A DNA stretch of 64,000 nt from Polytrichum commune (taxonomy: Eukaryota > Streptophyta > Polytrichopsida > Polytrichales > Polytrichaceae). Each line of letters starts with the position of its first letter. Position 1 is the first letter of the stretch. The notes below the pieces were generated by a model. It saw nothing but the letters and a program-made list of their open reading frames with translations. It ran no database searches and was not told the DNA's origin. Positions 44,467-57,871 of the stretch are shown here, piece after piece. A program made the position numbers and the translations under genes. The DNA is taken from contig OX485804.1 in assembly GCA_950295325.1 (NCBI GenBank), forward strand, positions 33,790,001 through 33,854,000, written 5' to 3'.

Positions 44467-47400
44467 CTACTGACTCAACGATCGCATGAACCTATTGAAA
44501 GAGGCAAAGACGCCCACAGCATTAGCCAAAGCTGATGGTTTCTCTGCAGACTCGCTGTCCCCTCCGCTTAGTAACAGCATCTGACCCAACCGAACAAACA
44601 GTTCAGTTAGACCCCATCCAATAGAAAGACTTTCACCCCTCAGAAATTCAAGCCAAAGAATCATGAACACCACATGTGCTTTTTGGGCATTTTAGGGGTT
44701 AAGAAGGATTTATTTATGGTTAAATTATGGATCCCCGTGTGTATCACTCTACAAGTATCCTATCCACTCTTGTACGTGATAAAAGTGATGTTGATAGAGA
44801 AGAGGCCATCTAAAGCATTTACAGAAGCCAAGATACAAAAACACCTACACAAATTATAGATCCACCAAAATAACAGAAGAGCTTTCCTAATACTGGATAC
44901 CACATACACAAATTGCTAGCATTTTAGATTCATGGATGAAGAAGTCCTTACATCTAGATCATCCAGAGTGGGTCGACTTGGTTGCTCCTTCGCCAGAATC
45001 AGGCGACCAGGATTCTTCACATCTTCTAAGAAGACTTGCCACAATCTGGACACAAAAATCAGATATGTCAGTGGACTGACGATTGACCTGATGATGCACA
45101 AATAATAAATTATTATCACTTCAAGGATATTGTGTCATGTACTACTTGAAAGAGTGCATAGATAAGTTAAATAAATGCATCATGAACTTTACATGACACA
45201 TAATTTCATGATGCATTGAAAGGATGAAAGCAAGAATGAGTGGGTCCTTTCCTCTTCTGCATTGCTCAATAGACCACCACAAAGTGTTCAAATAACAAAG
45301 CGTTGTGCAACATACCCAGGGTATTGCCTGAAAATAGTTGCCTCTGGCCTAGGCCGTACAGAGTATACTGTGGTAAACTTGCTGCATTACACCGAAGCAT
45401 AATTTGAAAGCAAAAAACATCAATGTTACAAGTAAGCTCGTCCCATATCAGAAGTTAATAATCTTGCCAAACAAACATTGCAAAGAAATAAGTTACCAAG
45501 AATACTAGTAATTTGTACAGCCTTTAAAATGGCAAAGGAGGGTAGATTATAGCGACATGCTCTGAAATGTGAAGTCCTGAAGGTACAGACTTTGAATTCT
45601 GAGCATCTGGAAGAAAGAAAAGTTGCAGATAGCCCTTCTTTGGACCGCTTACAAGGTTGGTATGATAGAAAAGAATGTTGGTGGAAATCATCAATAAAAA
45701 AGAGACTGAAGATTCACCTAAGAAGGCGTTCACGCATGCGTCGTACATTGAGACCAACTCCAACATCCCCACTAATAAGGCGTGGATTCAACATAACCAT
45801 TGCCCTTGCCTATATTCCCAATACCCCAGAATTGCAATTCAGTAACAGAAGGTCCTGATCATTATGAGGACATTATAGGATACTGATCAGATGGAATAAT
45901 AAACAGTGAAAAAGACTAGAAGAGAATGAACAATTAATGGTAATAAAAAAAGCACAATAAATCATACCGGAGTGTCATCATCACCACCAAGAATGCCAGC
46001 AATCTTTTCAACATCTGGTAGACCTTGATGATCGGGTGTCAACAAGACAACCACTTCATCTTCATCTGCAACTGGCCTTCTGTCATTTAAACTGCAATGG
46101 CATACTCGATTAATATCAACAGTCAAAAGCTGACATCTAGGAAAAACGACAAATCAATTTCTAATATGAAGACCTGCCAGGATCAAGAACATAGAAAAAA
46201 TCATGTACCTGCCAAAAAAGAAGGGGGCATCTGTCCACTGGTATTTTACCATAGCTGCAACACCAGCATCTGGGAAAATTGCTTTTACACGCTGTACCAT
46301 TGCAAATCAATCCCGTCCGATTAGAATGTCCCCTAAACAGAACTTTCTAGAAAAGGCTTATCTCAAACATATCCATCTTGTTGAATCCAGGAAGTAACAT
46401 AATAATCCTTCAAAGTTCCTTTGAAGCATTATAGACGAGTTAACAATAGATAAGAGTTGCAGTGAGATCAACAAACCTGGTCCCCCAAACTCTCTTGCAA
46501 GGTATCCAGGAATAATCTGGCAAGATCCCAAACTCTTTGTTGAGCACCATCCTCATTTAATTCTTCAAAATCAGGTACTAACATCTCAACCTGCCCCAGA
46601 CCACCGCCCTCCAAAATTTTAGGTATATTTCTTATTATGAACTTGAACTGGCAAAATTATTGGTGGAATAATCATGAATATAGACAATCTTTTAAGTTGC
46701 AATATATGGAAGGGAACTCGTGAAACTTTCTATTCTTATCCTTATTACCTCAGATTTTAATACACTGGAGGACATCCATATTTAGCAATGAAGCTCAAGT
46801 AGGAGGCTGAAGTAAGATTCTTACTATAGCACGTGTTCCACCAGCATTTAAGAAATTTCCTGCAGACTCACCGGCCTGAATGACGGCCGTCTCTAGGTTT
46901 TGCGGCAAGATCCTGTCAATGGAAATTCAGAACATGGTCAAAATCCTGCCACTTCTGACTCAAAGCTTTCTCCTCATTACTGTAGAAATTCATTTTGAAC
47001 AACAAAGTTATGTCCATGGCAGTAAGGCAACTGCACCTACTGCCAACACCTTGACAATGATCTCCCATGACATCTAAGGGTGCACATCTACTAATGCACA
47101 TCATCTTCAGGAAGCACTTACATAAGCATTGACAATGATGTCCATTGTTTAATAATACCACACAAAAGGTTTACTACAAACATGAATGTTTCACAGATTT
47201 GGTTGCCCAAATGCCTGATTTCATTGGAAACTAACACAACAAAGGACAAATAAATGACCACTTGTAATAAACACACACCAGAATATATACAGTTGCACAT
47301 AATCTGCATTCAAGTACCTAGCTACAGAAGTAAAATATCAGTGCAAACATACTGATCAGCTGCAACATCCTCCTCCTCTTCCTGCATCTCTTCATCAGCT

Positions 47401-47666
47401 GTTGCTGGGCTCCCTTCCGCTAATTTCCCATCTGTATTGAATTGTTGGAACTTTGCACAGAGCTTGAATGATGAGGATCCCCGGGAATGAGAAACCCTCA
47501 TGCCCCCAGAGCTACAACAAGAAAGTCCTTCAGGTGCAAATGATGTAGTTGAGGCCCGAAGATGCAGCAATGGCAGGGGGCTTGCATGTCTACTGGTAGT
47601 GGTAGTGGAGAAGAAAGTGCGTGGGGTCACTAGTGTGTCAACCACCATGGCTGATGCCGTGGCCAT
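44467..47666 (-). CDS. DUF1995-domain protein, chloroplast-targeted (second in window)
   Basis: Plant DUF1995 protein of a class distinct from LPA3; its function is not known to me. Nine exons (minus): 47666-47353, 46912-46825, 46590-46477, 46291-46209, 46091-45968, 45809-45718, 45381-45316, 45045-44952 and 44580-44467, all phase-consistent, giving 362 aa. The leader is Ser/Thr/Arg-rich, followed by an acidic linker (EEMQEEEEDVAAD) at the exon 1 end. Family landmarks: AVIQAGESAGNFL, RVWDLARLFLDTL, VKAIFPDAGVAAMVKYQW, VVVLLTPDHQGLPDVEKI, MLNPRLISGDVGVG, VYSVRPRPEATIFRQYPG and LWQVFLED. The YPG..W.VFLED segment corresponds to the YPGPWQ region of the LPA3-type gene at 7874, which is why I group them. 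The start is the first ATG of the leader; the upstream GTG is not used. The 45524-45772 frame is intron. Confidence 0.88.
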
Positions 47667-49769
47667 GGCACCACACACTTCAGAGAAGATTTCTTGTCAG
47701 GTCCTTCAAGCAGAGCCGGCTTCGTGCTTTGAAGGTTTAAAAATCTACTCAACCCAACTGCACACAACACAGGAAATTCAGAGCCTGGATTCTTGGAAGA
47801 AGCAGACCGATTCCTTGTGTCAATTTGTAAGTATTAAATAATGGGGTAGTGTCCCCTGAAGGAATTTTCGTTAATCCTTGAAAGAAGCGGACCAATATAG
47901 GCTTCACCAAATCCTTACCCTGAATGGAACTGTCACAACAGACAGATTCCTTCTCCAATTAAAATCTCATCAGCAGAACCACATGTAAAATGCACAGAAA
48001 AACAACCACCCAGCAAATGTTTCTTTTTACACTACAGTTAGCAGCAAATTTTTCTGTAACTTGGTGAAATTCTTTAAAACTACCGACAGCGCAAGGACAG
48101 CTCCATAAAGAAAACCGCGCTACTTCGGTCATACATTTCAGCTGTTTAGGAGAGACATTCGGACAAAAAAACCTCAAGCCAACTCGAAGGAAAGGGCAGG
48201 TCGAAAGGGATGATGCCACTTGCTGCGGAATCAAGGATATAACCTAAGAAGAAGCTGGGAAATGCTTGGAAATCTCTACATTTTTGCATTCTCACCCACT
48301 ACAACTGCAGAATCTATTGCAAGATGATTCGCGAGCCTAGCCTAGCCTTCCGTCCCAACCGACCCAAGCAACTCACGGCAGGAACCAATTTAAACGATTC
48401 AGCACGACAAGGACAGAGGTAACACACAGCTCCAGCCAGGGTTCAAGAGCCTAAGAAATTCAACTCGACAAGTTGAACTACAAAGTCTGCTCCCAAGAAC
48501 AGACGACGAGGCACAACGTAGACCAGAACTTACAAATTTTCACAGTAAACACCACAAGTCAAGCGCAACAACCCCTGCAATTCCTTTAAAGAAGACTGCG
48601 GCAACCCCAGAGTAAGATGTGGAGGAGTAATGCGAGCTACGCCTCATGCAGAAAATTGGTAGAGCGAACGGAATGACTAACGGTGGCGGCAGGCTGGTTT
48701 TCAGATTACGAGAGAAATTGGAAAAAAGAAAAGAAAAAAAGAATGGTAGCTAGAAGCCATAAGAATGGATAAATCAAGACTGCCGGTGCACCGAACTTGA
48801 CACTTAGCTGTATTTTTTTTGGCTTACAAGGTGAAAATCAATACATTGCGTAGCATTCTAACCTGGAGGTTCCCAAGAATAATCTACGTGCACATAAGCA
48901 ATTGCATATCCTTCCAGCTTTTACAGCAAGTTCTCGAAATGCATCATAAGCTCAGAACCTCCATTTCCAGCCACAGGAAAAGAAGAACATCACAAGTTTG
49001 TGTGCACCGGAGAATTTGGAAATCACCGAGAAGAACGTCAAGAGCGAGGTGGGTATGCCATCGAACAATCCTAAATGCTTACATTAGGGTATAAGCTTAC
49101 CATGCTTTCACGTGGCGCAGGATTGGTTAACGCGAAAATGGCGAAATGGATGAAAACTGATTTCTGGATAGCGTCAGGTTTTCATCCAAGGGGACTCTTG
49201 ATTTTGCATACCTCAGTCAGACTACGTTCACAACGAATTGCATCAAGAAGCTGCACAGGATATTACCCTTGCACTGACACTCCTCATCAGCTTGGCATGC
49301 GTATCTGCCATACCTTGTTGTTATCTGCCATACCTTGCTCATAATATACATGCCTGCAAGAATTTTTAGTTCCCGTGAAATTTCAGCCGTGTTCGACCTG
49401 GAATGAGTGTAAGAACTGCGCAATTCCTCAAACCCATACAAAAAATTGCATCAAGAAGCTGCACAGAAGGTAGCATTTCATACCATCCTGATATCACAAG
49501 GTATGGCAGATACGGTTGCAGGAATTTGCGGTTGTCAAGAAGTGGCGCTCGAAACTGGAGCCATTATCATCGACATTATAACAGGTGATTTGCATTTATC
49601 TTAATATGCTACAAAGTCGGTCCAAGTGTTCTCTTATAGTGCAGTGTACGGTTACATCTGAGCACTAATCGAAATTCGCTTCACTCCTTGAGAAGTCTAC
49701 AGTATGGTACAATTTCGGAGTCGGTGGCTGTTAAAATTGGATTCCTATATAGGTATGTCCACCTTTCGT
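47667..49769. other. Intergenic region between DUF1995 gene start and SBPase locus
   Basis: Promoter side of the DUF1995 gene, then unassigned sequence. Short duplicated phrases occur: TTGCATCAAGAAGCTGCACA near 49239 and 49448, and ATCTGCCATACCTTG near 49303 and 49325. No coding region was recognised. Confidence 0.45.
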
Positions 49770-50270
49770 GGTTGCTTATCTTATCTACATTAAGGTTGCA
49801 GATACTCCCAGTAACACGGCTTTCAATCTGCGGACGTGCCGCTCAAATCCCTCCTCAAATCGGACAATCTCCTCCTTAGAGCCAAAGGCCGGTTGGGGTC
49901 TATCCCCAGAACCGGTAACTATTTTGTCAAGAACCGATTGCCAGCCGTCGTTACTATGCCCTCCTGCATACTCCACAAGCAGACCAAGGGGTGCAACCTC
50001 GACGAGGAACCGCACCTTTGCCCTCGTGCTCGGGGAAGCCACTTTCATAAACCTACCTCTCTCCTTGGCATCCTGATCTGGTTGACATCCGGCACCATGC
50101 CCCCAGTGTATCGCAAAGCGTACTTCTCTCTCACGTATTGTCAAATTAAGTCATCATATTCCGGGTTGTCGAAGGTAGCCCTCATGATTCCCGGAGAGAG
50201 ATCCTTTCCCTCTTTGATGGAGGTGATTTATTTCACATTTGACCACTTTCCATCGTCCATCAACAGAAAC
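49770..50270 (-). pseudogene. Tandem 3' fragment of the SBPase gene
   Basis: About 500 bp duplicates the last about 155 codons and first about 20 bp of 3' flank of the SBPase gene, directly downstream of it and in the same orientation; the same landmark TAAGGTTGCAGATACTCCC lies at 49791 and 50291, exactly 500 bp apart. The upstream boundary falls within the codons for the FLLMEDGKW segment, after which sequence switches to the gene's own 3' flank, so the fragment has no promoter or 5' part. The open frame is interrupted near its 5' end by a frame change around 50140. Substitutions are scattered, so the copy is diverged. It ends with the same style of stop (TAG). Confidence 0.85.
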
Positions 50271-50284
50271 TTGGTTATCTTATT

Positions 50285-51499
50285 CTACTTTAAGGTTGCA
50301 GATACTCCCAGTAACTCGGCTTTCAATCTAGACGTGCCGCTCAAAGCCTCCTCAAATCGGACAATCTCCTCCTTAGAGCCAAAGGCCGCTTGAGTTCTAT
50401 CCCCAGTACTGGTAACCAATTTGTCGAGAACCGATTGCCAGCCATCGCTACTATGCCCTCCTGCATTCTCCACAAGCAGACCAAGTGGTGCAACCTCAAT
50501 AAGCAGCCGCAGCTTCGCCTTTGTAGTCGGAGAAATCACATTCATAAACACGCCCCTCTCCTTGGCAATGATCTGGTTGACATCCGGAACCATGCCACCG
50601 GTGTAACGCAAAGTATACCTCTCTCTCACATAGTGTCGAATCAGGTCATCATATTCCGGGTTGTCGAAGGTAGCCCTTAGGTTCCCCGGGGAGAAGAGCT
50701 TGCCTTCTTTGATGACGGTGGTTTCTTTCACATGTGACCACTTACCATCTTCCATCAACAGAAACTCATGTGTACCGGGAAAACCCTTAATGGCTATGAC
50801 ATAAGTGGTTCGTGGACCGTAAACCCCCATAGCCGCAGCAACCTGGTCACGGCCCGTGACTCCTGTGAGCTTGTCCCCTGGCCAGACACCGAAAATGGTC
50901 CCCACCGTGATATTTGCATCTACAACACTGGAGCCATCCAAAGGATCGAATGCAACACTAAATCCATCTGATGGCCCTCCGGAGTCAACAAGCTCAGCTT
51001 CCTCCTCCGAACATGCGAACTTGCACACATGGGAGAAATGCAAGGCTTGCAAGAGAACCTGGTTAGCAAGCATGTCTACCTCAAGCTGTTGGTCACCGAA
51101 TGTGTTCATGCATGCTGTGGCTCCGTAGGACGCTGTGCGGATCTTGAAGGCTATGGTGCGGATGGCCTCCCCCATACATACCAGCAATCTCCCTAACCTT
51201 TCATCATGTGCTGTGGCCTTCGCCAAAAACTCCTCCAAGCTGTCTCCGAGTGCCGCTTCAAACCTTGTGGAGGTTTTAGCAATCCTTCTTGATGTCTGCA
51301 TGATGCTGCACTTCTTGTGTGTCGATCGCACAACGGCAACGTGACCAGTGTAATTGCCTGCAGGCATGTGAGTGCCATACAATGAGCTCGATGGACAACC
51401 CCCTAATGCCAAATTTCGATGGCAAACTCCAGCACGACTTCTCTGCGACGCAAGAACTCTAATTTTGACCTGCGAGGCTAAGCTCAAGGAATTTGCCAT
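50285..51499 (-). CDS. SBPASE: Sedoheptulose-1,7-bisphosphatase, chloroplast, intronless, altered redox cysteine
   Basis: Calvin-Benson enzyme that hydrolyses sedoheptulose-1,7-bisphosphate to regenerate RuBP in the chloroplast stroma. A single uninterrupted exon of 404 aa from ATG at 51499; an upstream ATG at 51559 would add 20 residues, but the [10 protein letters not shown] start gives a better transit-peptide leader. Mature-domain landmarks: [31 protein letters not shown] (metal-site Glu pair), [13 protein letters not shown] (about 184-196), [27 protein letters not shown] and FEVAPLGLL-like [15 protein letters not shown]. These separate it from FBPase. Known plant SBPases carry a CGGTAC thioredoxin-target pair after RTAS; here the segment reads YGATAC, so the first Cys is Tyr (codon 51125-51127) and the second is kept. 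Plant SBPase genes usually have several introns, so a retrocopy is possible. A partial tandem copy follows downstream. Confidence 0.93.
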   Translation of the reverse strand: MANSLSLASQVKIRVLASQRSRAGVCHRNLALGGCPSSSLYGTHMPAGNYTGHVAVVRSTHKKCSIMQTSRRIAKTSTRFEAALGDSLEEFLAKATAHDERLGRLLVCMGEAIRTIAFKIRTASYGATACMNTFGDQQLEVDMLANQVLLQALHFSHVCKFACSEEEAELVDSGGPSDGFSVAFDPLDGSSVVDANITVGTIFGVWPGDKLTGVTGRDQVAAAMGVYGPRTTYVIAIKGFPGTHEFLLMEDGKWSHVKETTVIKEGKLFSPGNLRATFDNPEYDDLIRHYVRERYTLRYTGGMVPDVNQIIAKERGVFMNVISPTTKAKLRLLIEVAPLGLLVENAGGHSSDGWQSVLDKLVTSTGDRTQAAFGSKEEIVRFEEALSGTSRLKAELLGVSATLK

Positions 51500-54400
51500 G
51501 GAGCTGCTCCCAGGTGCGTGTACCACAATTGCCACCATATCTTCTTTATATCCCTGCACTGATCGAAATTTGGCTAAATTTTCCTCCAGGAGCAGAGTTT
51601 CAGAGCAGAGAGGAAAGCGACGTTGTTAGCCATCTACACTGAGATTTCCTACATAAGAATTTATATAGCTACAGCTACTGTGACTTGTGCAATGATCTTC
51701 GGAGAGGTGAACAGTTAGAGAGGCAGCAATATCCAAGGAAGTTACCCAATTCTCAGTACACCGGAATATTGGGGAGAGGAATGGAATCCGTGGGACTTGA
51801 TTAATCAATGGTTTGTGCACTGATTTCTTTCGAGTATTTATACTCAATGATACTTCTACTACCTCCAAAAATGAATAAATGAAGCTGCCATGACCAATTG
51901 CATGACCTGATTTCGGTGGCATGTCACAGTTATTCCGATGTGCTTTGGTAAGCAGCTGATGCCAAAACAACATGTGGATTTATACGGTCCAAAATACTCG
52001 TTGGGATACTGATTCTCCTCGCTCCTTGTGAGGTGCAGGAGTTTGGCACAGGAATCAAAGCTAGCTACCTCACCCATTGCTCATCCCATTTTCAAGCTTC
52101 TTGCTGTTCATGCGACTTTCTTGCAAACAGTGTTTGATGTTGTGACTTGATCCTCGGTTACTTACTTATATCCAACAAATTCACCTGTTTTGTATTCCAA
52201 TAGGTTCTGTGTATCGCATATTGAGCGATGCAGAGTCCTATGAGTTCTACAAATATGTCTAGATGGTATTACTTTGCAAGCACAAATTTTGTTGGAATTC
52301 GATGAGTCTGAGGTAGCTCAAACTGAAAGGTCTCAAAGTGACCTTAAGCATTCTAGATGAGTAGATGAACAACCACGTGATTGGTGTTCCAATTTCTTGA
52401 CCTGAAGCGTCAAGAGACTACAAATGTACCAATTTACATTTCAATTAAGAGGCTTGGGGTGAGAGGAAGATCGTCAACTTATGTGACTTCCTTATCTATG
52501 ATTGAGTGGAGAGCCTTTCTAAAACTTCTTTGTCTATCTTGATTATCCTGTCTATCACAATTTCTAACAATTTTGCTAACACAAATATGATTTCTTATGG
52601 ATACAGTTATATCAAAGAAAGAGTAAGTTTGTCATCCATGCACTCATGATAAGTTGTCCTCTTTACATTGTGGCCTCTCCAATCCAAAACCTTTCAAGTG
52701 TTGTTTGTTGGGGAAAACAACATTTGACTTGCATTCTAACCTTGCTCACTAGATTCAAAAATCTCTCATAGTTTCCACTTGTGCCATGTAAACCTTCTTC
52801 GTTGTTCTGGACAATTTTATTAATGTGTTTGCCTTTTGGCAAACCGGTTAATCCTAACGAGTCATATACAAAGTTATGATGTAGCATGCTTATCATATAT
52901 GTCAACTCTCAAGCTCTTCACCACGTGCTAATAACTTAGATTGTCTATCTCTAGGTGAAGAAATTTATCATTTGCTTTTAAAGTGATCACCAAGCTTGAG
53001 TTCCATAACCAATCGCTCATCCAAGTGGAGGGTACTTCCAACAACTCTCTTGTGCTTTTTCTTGGCATATAGAGGACATTTCATCCATATATTTTAATAT
53101 ACATCCATGAGTAGAATGATTATGTCCCATAATGGGCAAGAGCCAATGAATGTCTTGTTGCTATCGCAACATGTCCACAAGGATTTAGGTTACAAGTATA
53201 GAGACTTTTATGTACCTATAAATTCTTCAAATGTCAAAAATTTTGAATCAAAACCATAGTTTGATTTGCTATTTTGGACTACCTTACAAGATTAAGCCCA
53301 ACTTAAGGCATGTGACCATGATGTGTGGGAACCCTTCATCCACATGAAAAAGTGAAATTGAACTTTGTGTGGTCAATTGTCTCCAAGTGTAGTATAAAGA
53401 CAAATGTGACAGGTTGTCAACCAAATGCTATTCAGTACCATCCTATTCGTGTGGATCCTTCCACAACATAAATTACAAAATATTCAATGGTTTTAAGACT
53501 TTGAAGTCTCATGGTCACCCAATTTTGTGTTACACTTACCTCTTTGCGAGATCTAATAGACCGTGAAACATTATACATTACATGCCATGTAGGACACCGT
53601 GTAGATTTTCCACCCATGCAATCCTATTTGGTCTCTTAGGCCCTCAAGCTTTAACCTCTACTGTAGTGTGTAAAGTGAGAAGGATAGTCTCGGCCAATGA
53701 GAGATTTTAGGTTTCATTGGTCACGGGCCCTCAAGCTCCAGCGTAAAGTGCCCCTGTAACTTACAAGGCCAGCGTGATACCGACATTGCCGATTTTAGGA
53801 CGAGAATCCATGACTGAGTTAAGGAACGGTCTTAGGGTGGGTTTTGGCATGGCAAACGTGTCCGTCGGATCCACATCGACGGTCTCGATGGCTGTTGCAC
53901 GGAATTGCAGTCGTCTTCAAAGCTACGCAGAGTGTAGCGCCCTTGCTTAATCCGTGTGCACTCTTTTCGGATCTCCATCATCGTTCGGACCATTTCCCCC
54001 TCGTTAGTAATAATACCTCTGGTGCATGCTCTACGGCCGAGGCCAAACCCATTGCATCGTCGGAAGAGCAGACGCTTCTGCTGTAAGTATTCACCTCGTA
54101 AGTTTGGGCCACCTGCTGACATTAATATTGTAAGTGACTCGCTGCACGAATTGGTATCGTTTGTGAGAGATGTTATTTAAGAAGGAAAAATCGCTATGTA
54201 TCTCCTGTCTTTTATATCGTCGTAGTGTCCTAATTTTCACCACTTGCTGACGTCCAGACTGGCCGCACTTTTCAACTTTATAATCTGAAAGTAGCGACTC
54301 CATTCGTCGCCATTACAAGATTTCGGGCTGAGACTCGGTCTGTTCTCACTTTCAACACCCATTTATATATGATCCATACTGCTCATGTATGTAATGATCG

Positions 54401-55175
54401 CAACGAGGTTCTGCTCATAATTTTTTTCTTGCTTGAGCTCTTCTTACAACTCGTTCCGTACACTCTTAGGTCACCAAATGAAGGAGCAACACTGTTGCAG
54501 TCATGTCTACCTTTTCCTTAGTACGATCGACATCTCCGTTGCAATGATATTTTAGCATTTTGGTTATTTTTTTCTCTTACCTCGAATTACAACTGGAATA
54601 TTGATAGAGTTCGTCGCGAAAAACTCATTCTGAAAATTGCCTGGTGGTCTCTGTAAATTCTGTACAAAGCCAATCCCAAGAACTTTTTTCAGATAAATAC
54701 GGAACTGATAAGTGAACATGCTGGCTGCCAAAAAATTCTTGAATTGTGACCTGTGTATTCCAGCTCGTGTGCGATTCAGAATAAAATCTTTTGGTGCAAG
54801 CGTCTCCGCCCTACTTTGAGTCTTCTGATAGCTTATCCTCTAACAATCAATCTGCAGCAGAGTAGGGTGTTGGATATGTGTCTCAATGTCATCTATTTTT
54901 ATTCCTCTCTCTGGCGTCGATTGAGCATATTTGGTATCAGGATTTCTTTCAAAAGAGGTTCCAAGGAGTCTACTCTGCAATAGGATCTCATGTACTGAAA
55001 GAGGTCTACTTAATGATGTAATAGAATGCTGTTACCTTTTAAACTTTGTCGATTGTGGAAGCAAATGTGACAGTATATACGCAGTACTTTTTTTTCTCAC
55101 TGTTGATTGATCCGATGTTGCAGAAACTGTGGCTGTTGTGAATCTTCCTAAATTTGGAGGAGAAAGAGGTAAAGA
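51500..55175. other. Intergenic region between divergent SBPase and LC8 genes
   Basis: About 3.7 kb between divergently oriented genes, containing both promoters. Short open frames (for example 53832-54122 on both strands) show no recognised family. No repeat or RNA gene was supported. Confidence 0.45.
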
Positions 55176-56497
<1,322 letters not shown>

Positions 56498-57871
56498 GAC
56501 TGAGCCTAGCTCTTACGACAGGTTCTTTGATTTACAACCTGGGTACGTGTAAATAAAAGACAACTCTATCTGTGCAACATTCAGCTGGCAACATTGGACA
56601 GCGATGTAGGTTTGGATGCACAACATATATTGAGCATTATCACAGGTTTTGCAAGGAATAGCAGACAGTGTGACCTTATGGCATTTGAAGAGTTGCAAAG
56701 TTACATAACAGCTACAGGGAGATGTGGGATATCCATTGAAGATGAACATTGCTCTGATGGCTCTGATTATGATGACACTCAATGGTACGAAAGTTAGTTT
56801 ATCAATCTCAGGAAAAATAGTATACCAGCCCTTGAGTACCTTCAGTCTCTGGTCTACTGTGATTGTAGATTGGAAGTGTGCACAAATCTCTACAGATATT
56901 CTCTGGGGTTGAGGACTTTTGCAACTCATAGGATCATGGCGAGGAGATGGGACGAGCCGGAAACAAAATATGAACGCATTCATATGATATTCCAAGAATT
57001 ATTTTTACCCTGCCGATATGACACATGCTTCGCTTGCAGAGATGTCATTTCAGTGGGCATCTTGACACTAATCGTCCAGAAAGTGAAGTTTACTGGAATG
57101 AACGGGTTTCTGTAACAACTCTGACTGCTTGTTCTCGTGAGATTTACGAATACATATTAGCACAATCTGCAGACGACTTTCATCCTCTTCCAATTCAGTA
57201 GAAGTCTTGCTCATTGATTTTCATGTCAGCATGGTTTAAGGGGAGGGTTGATAGTCTTAGTACACTTAGTGACGGACTTGGGAAGGCAAGCAAGGGAGAT
57301 TTATGAATTCGTAAGTTCACGTTGAATGATGATTCGAGATGTAGGAATGGTCAGACTCGCGAACAGATAATCATTCCACACCTTCACTCGTAGAATCGGA
57401 TCCAGTCTTATGTGGAAATATGTGGAAAAAGATGAATGCCAAGGTTAAATTGACTTTGGTAAAATTGTTTAAATGAAACTCCATAGAAAATTCAATCTTC
57501 AACAAAACATCTTGTCATGAGGATGATTGCCTACTCATGTATTCCCTTGATTTCCTGAAATCTTTTCACATGTAAGTCAACGTTTATGTCTGTCGAATCA
57601 ATCGAAAGTAGTGAATGAGCTGAAGCATATTGAGCAGATGATGTCAAATCTTACCTACGAAACCTACGCTTCTTGACCATCCGCGTTCAGTATTCCACTT
57701 TCATCTACTCACCATCAGTTTCAATCCCCGGTGAGATCATGTTGCTACTGGAGCTAGTTCTGCGGCGGCCTAGTTTAGCCAGTTATTGCTCAAACACGAG
57801 AATACACTCGTTATTTGAGCAAACTCGCGAGCACCTACTCTTCTGATATTTTATGATTCAGGAATTTCACC
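56498..57871. other. Intergenic region after LC8, no gene seen
   Basis: Holds the LC8 3' UTR. Open frames on both strands (largest 56513-56995 on the minus strand) lack recognisable domains and are not called. Confidence 0.45.

Noticed and set aside
45524-45772. Minus-strand frame within the DUF1995 gene considered as an exon
   Set aside because: Exon 6 to exon 7 joins directly in phase with family sequence on both sides, so this frame is intron.
46850-46880. Possible 12 bp micro-intron (GTGAGTCTGCAG) inside DUF1995 exon 2
   Set aside because: Too short to splice, and the included residues (ESAGN) fit the family.
56513-56995. 160-codon minus-strand frame downstream of LC8
   Set aside because: No domain, irregular composition, no splice partners.
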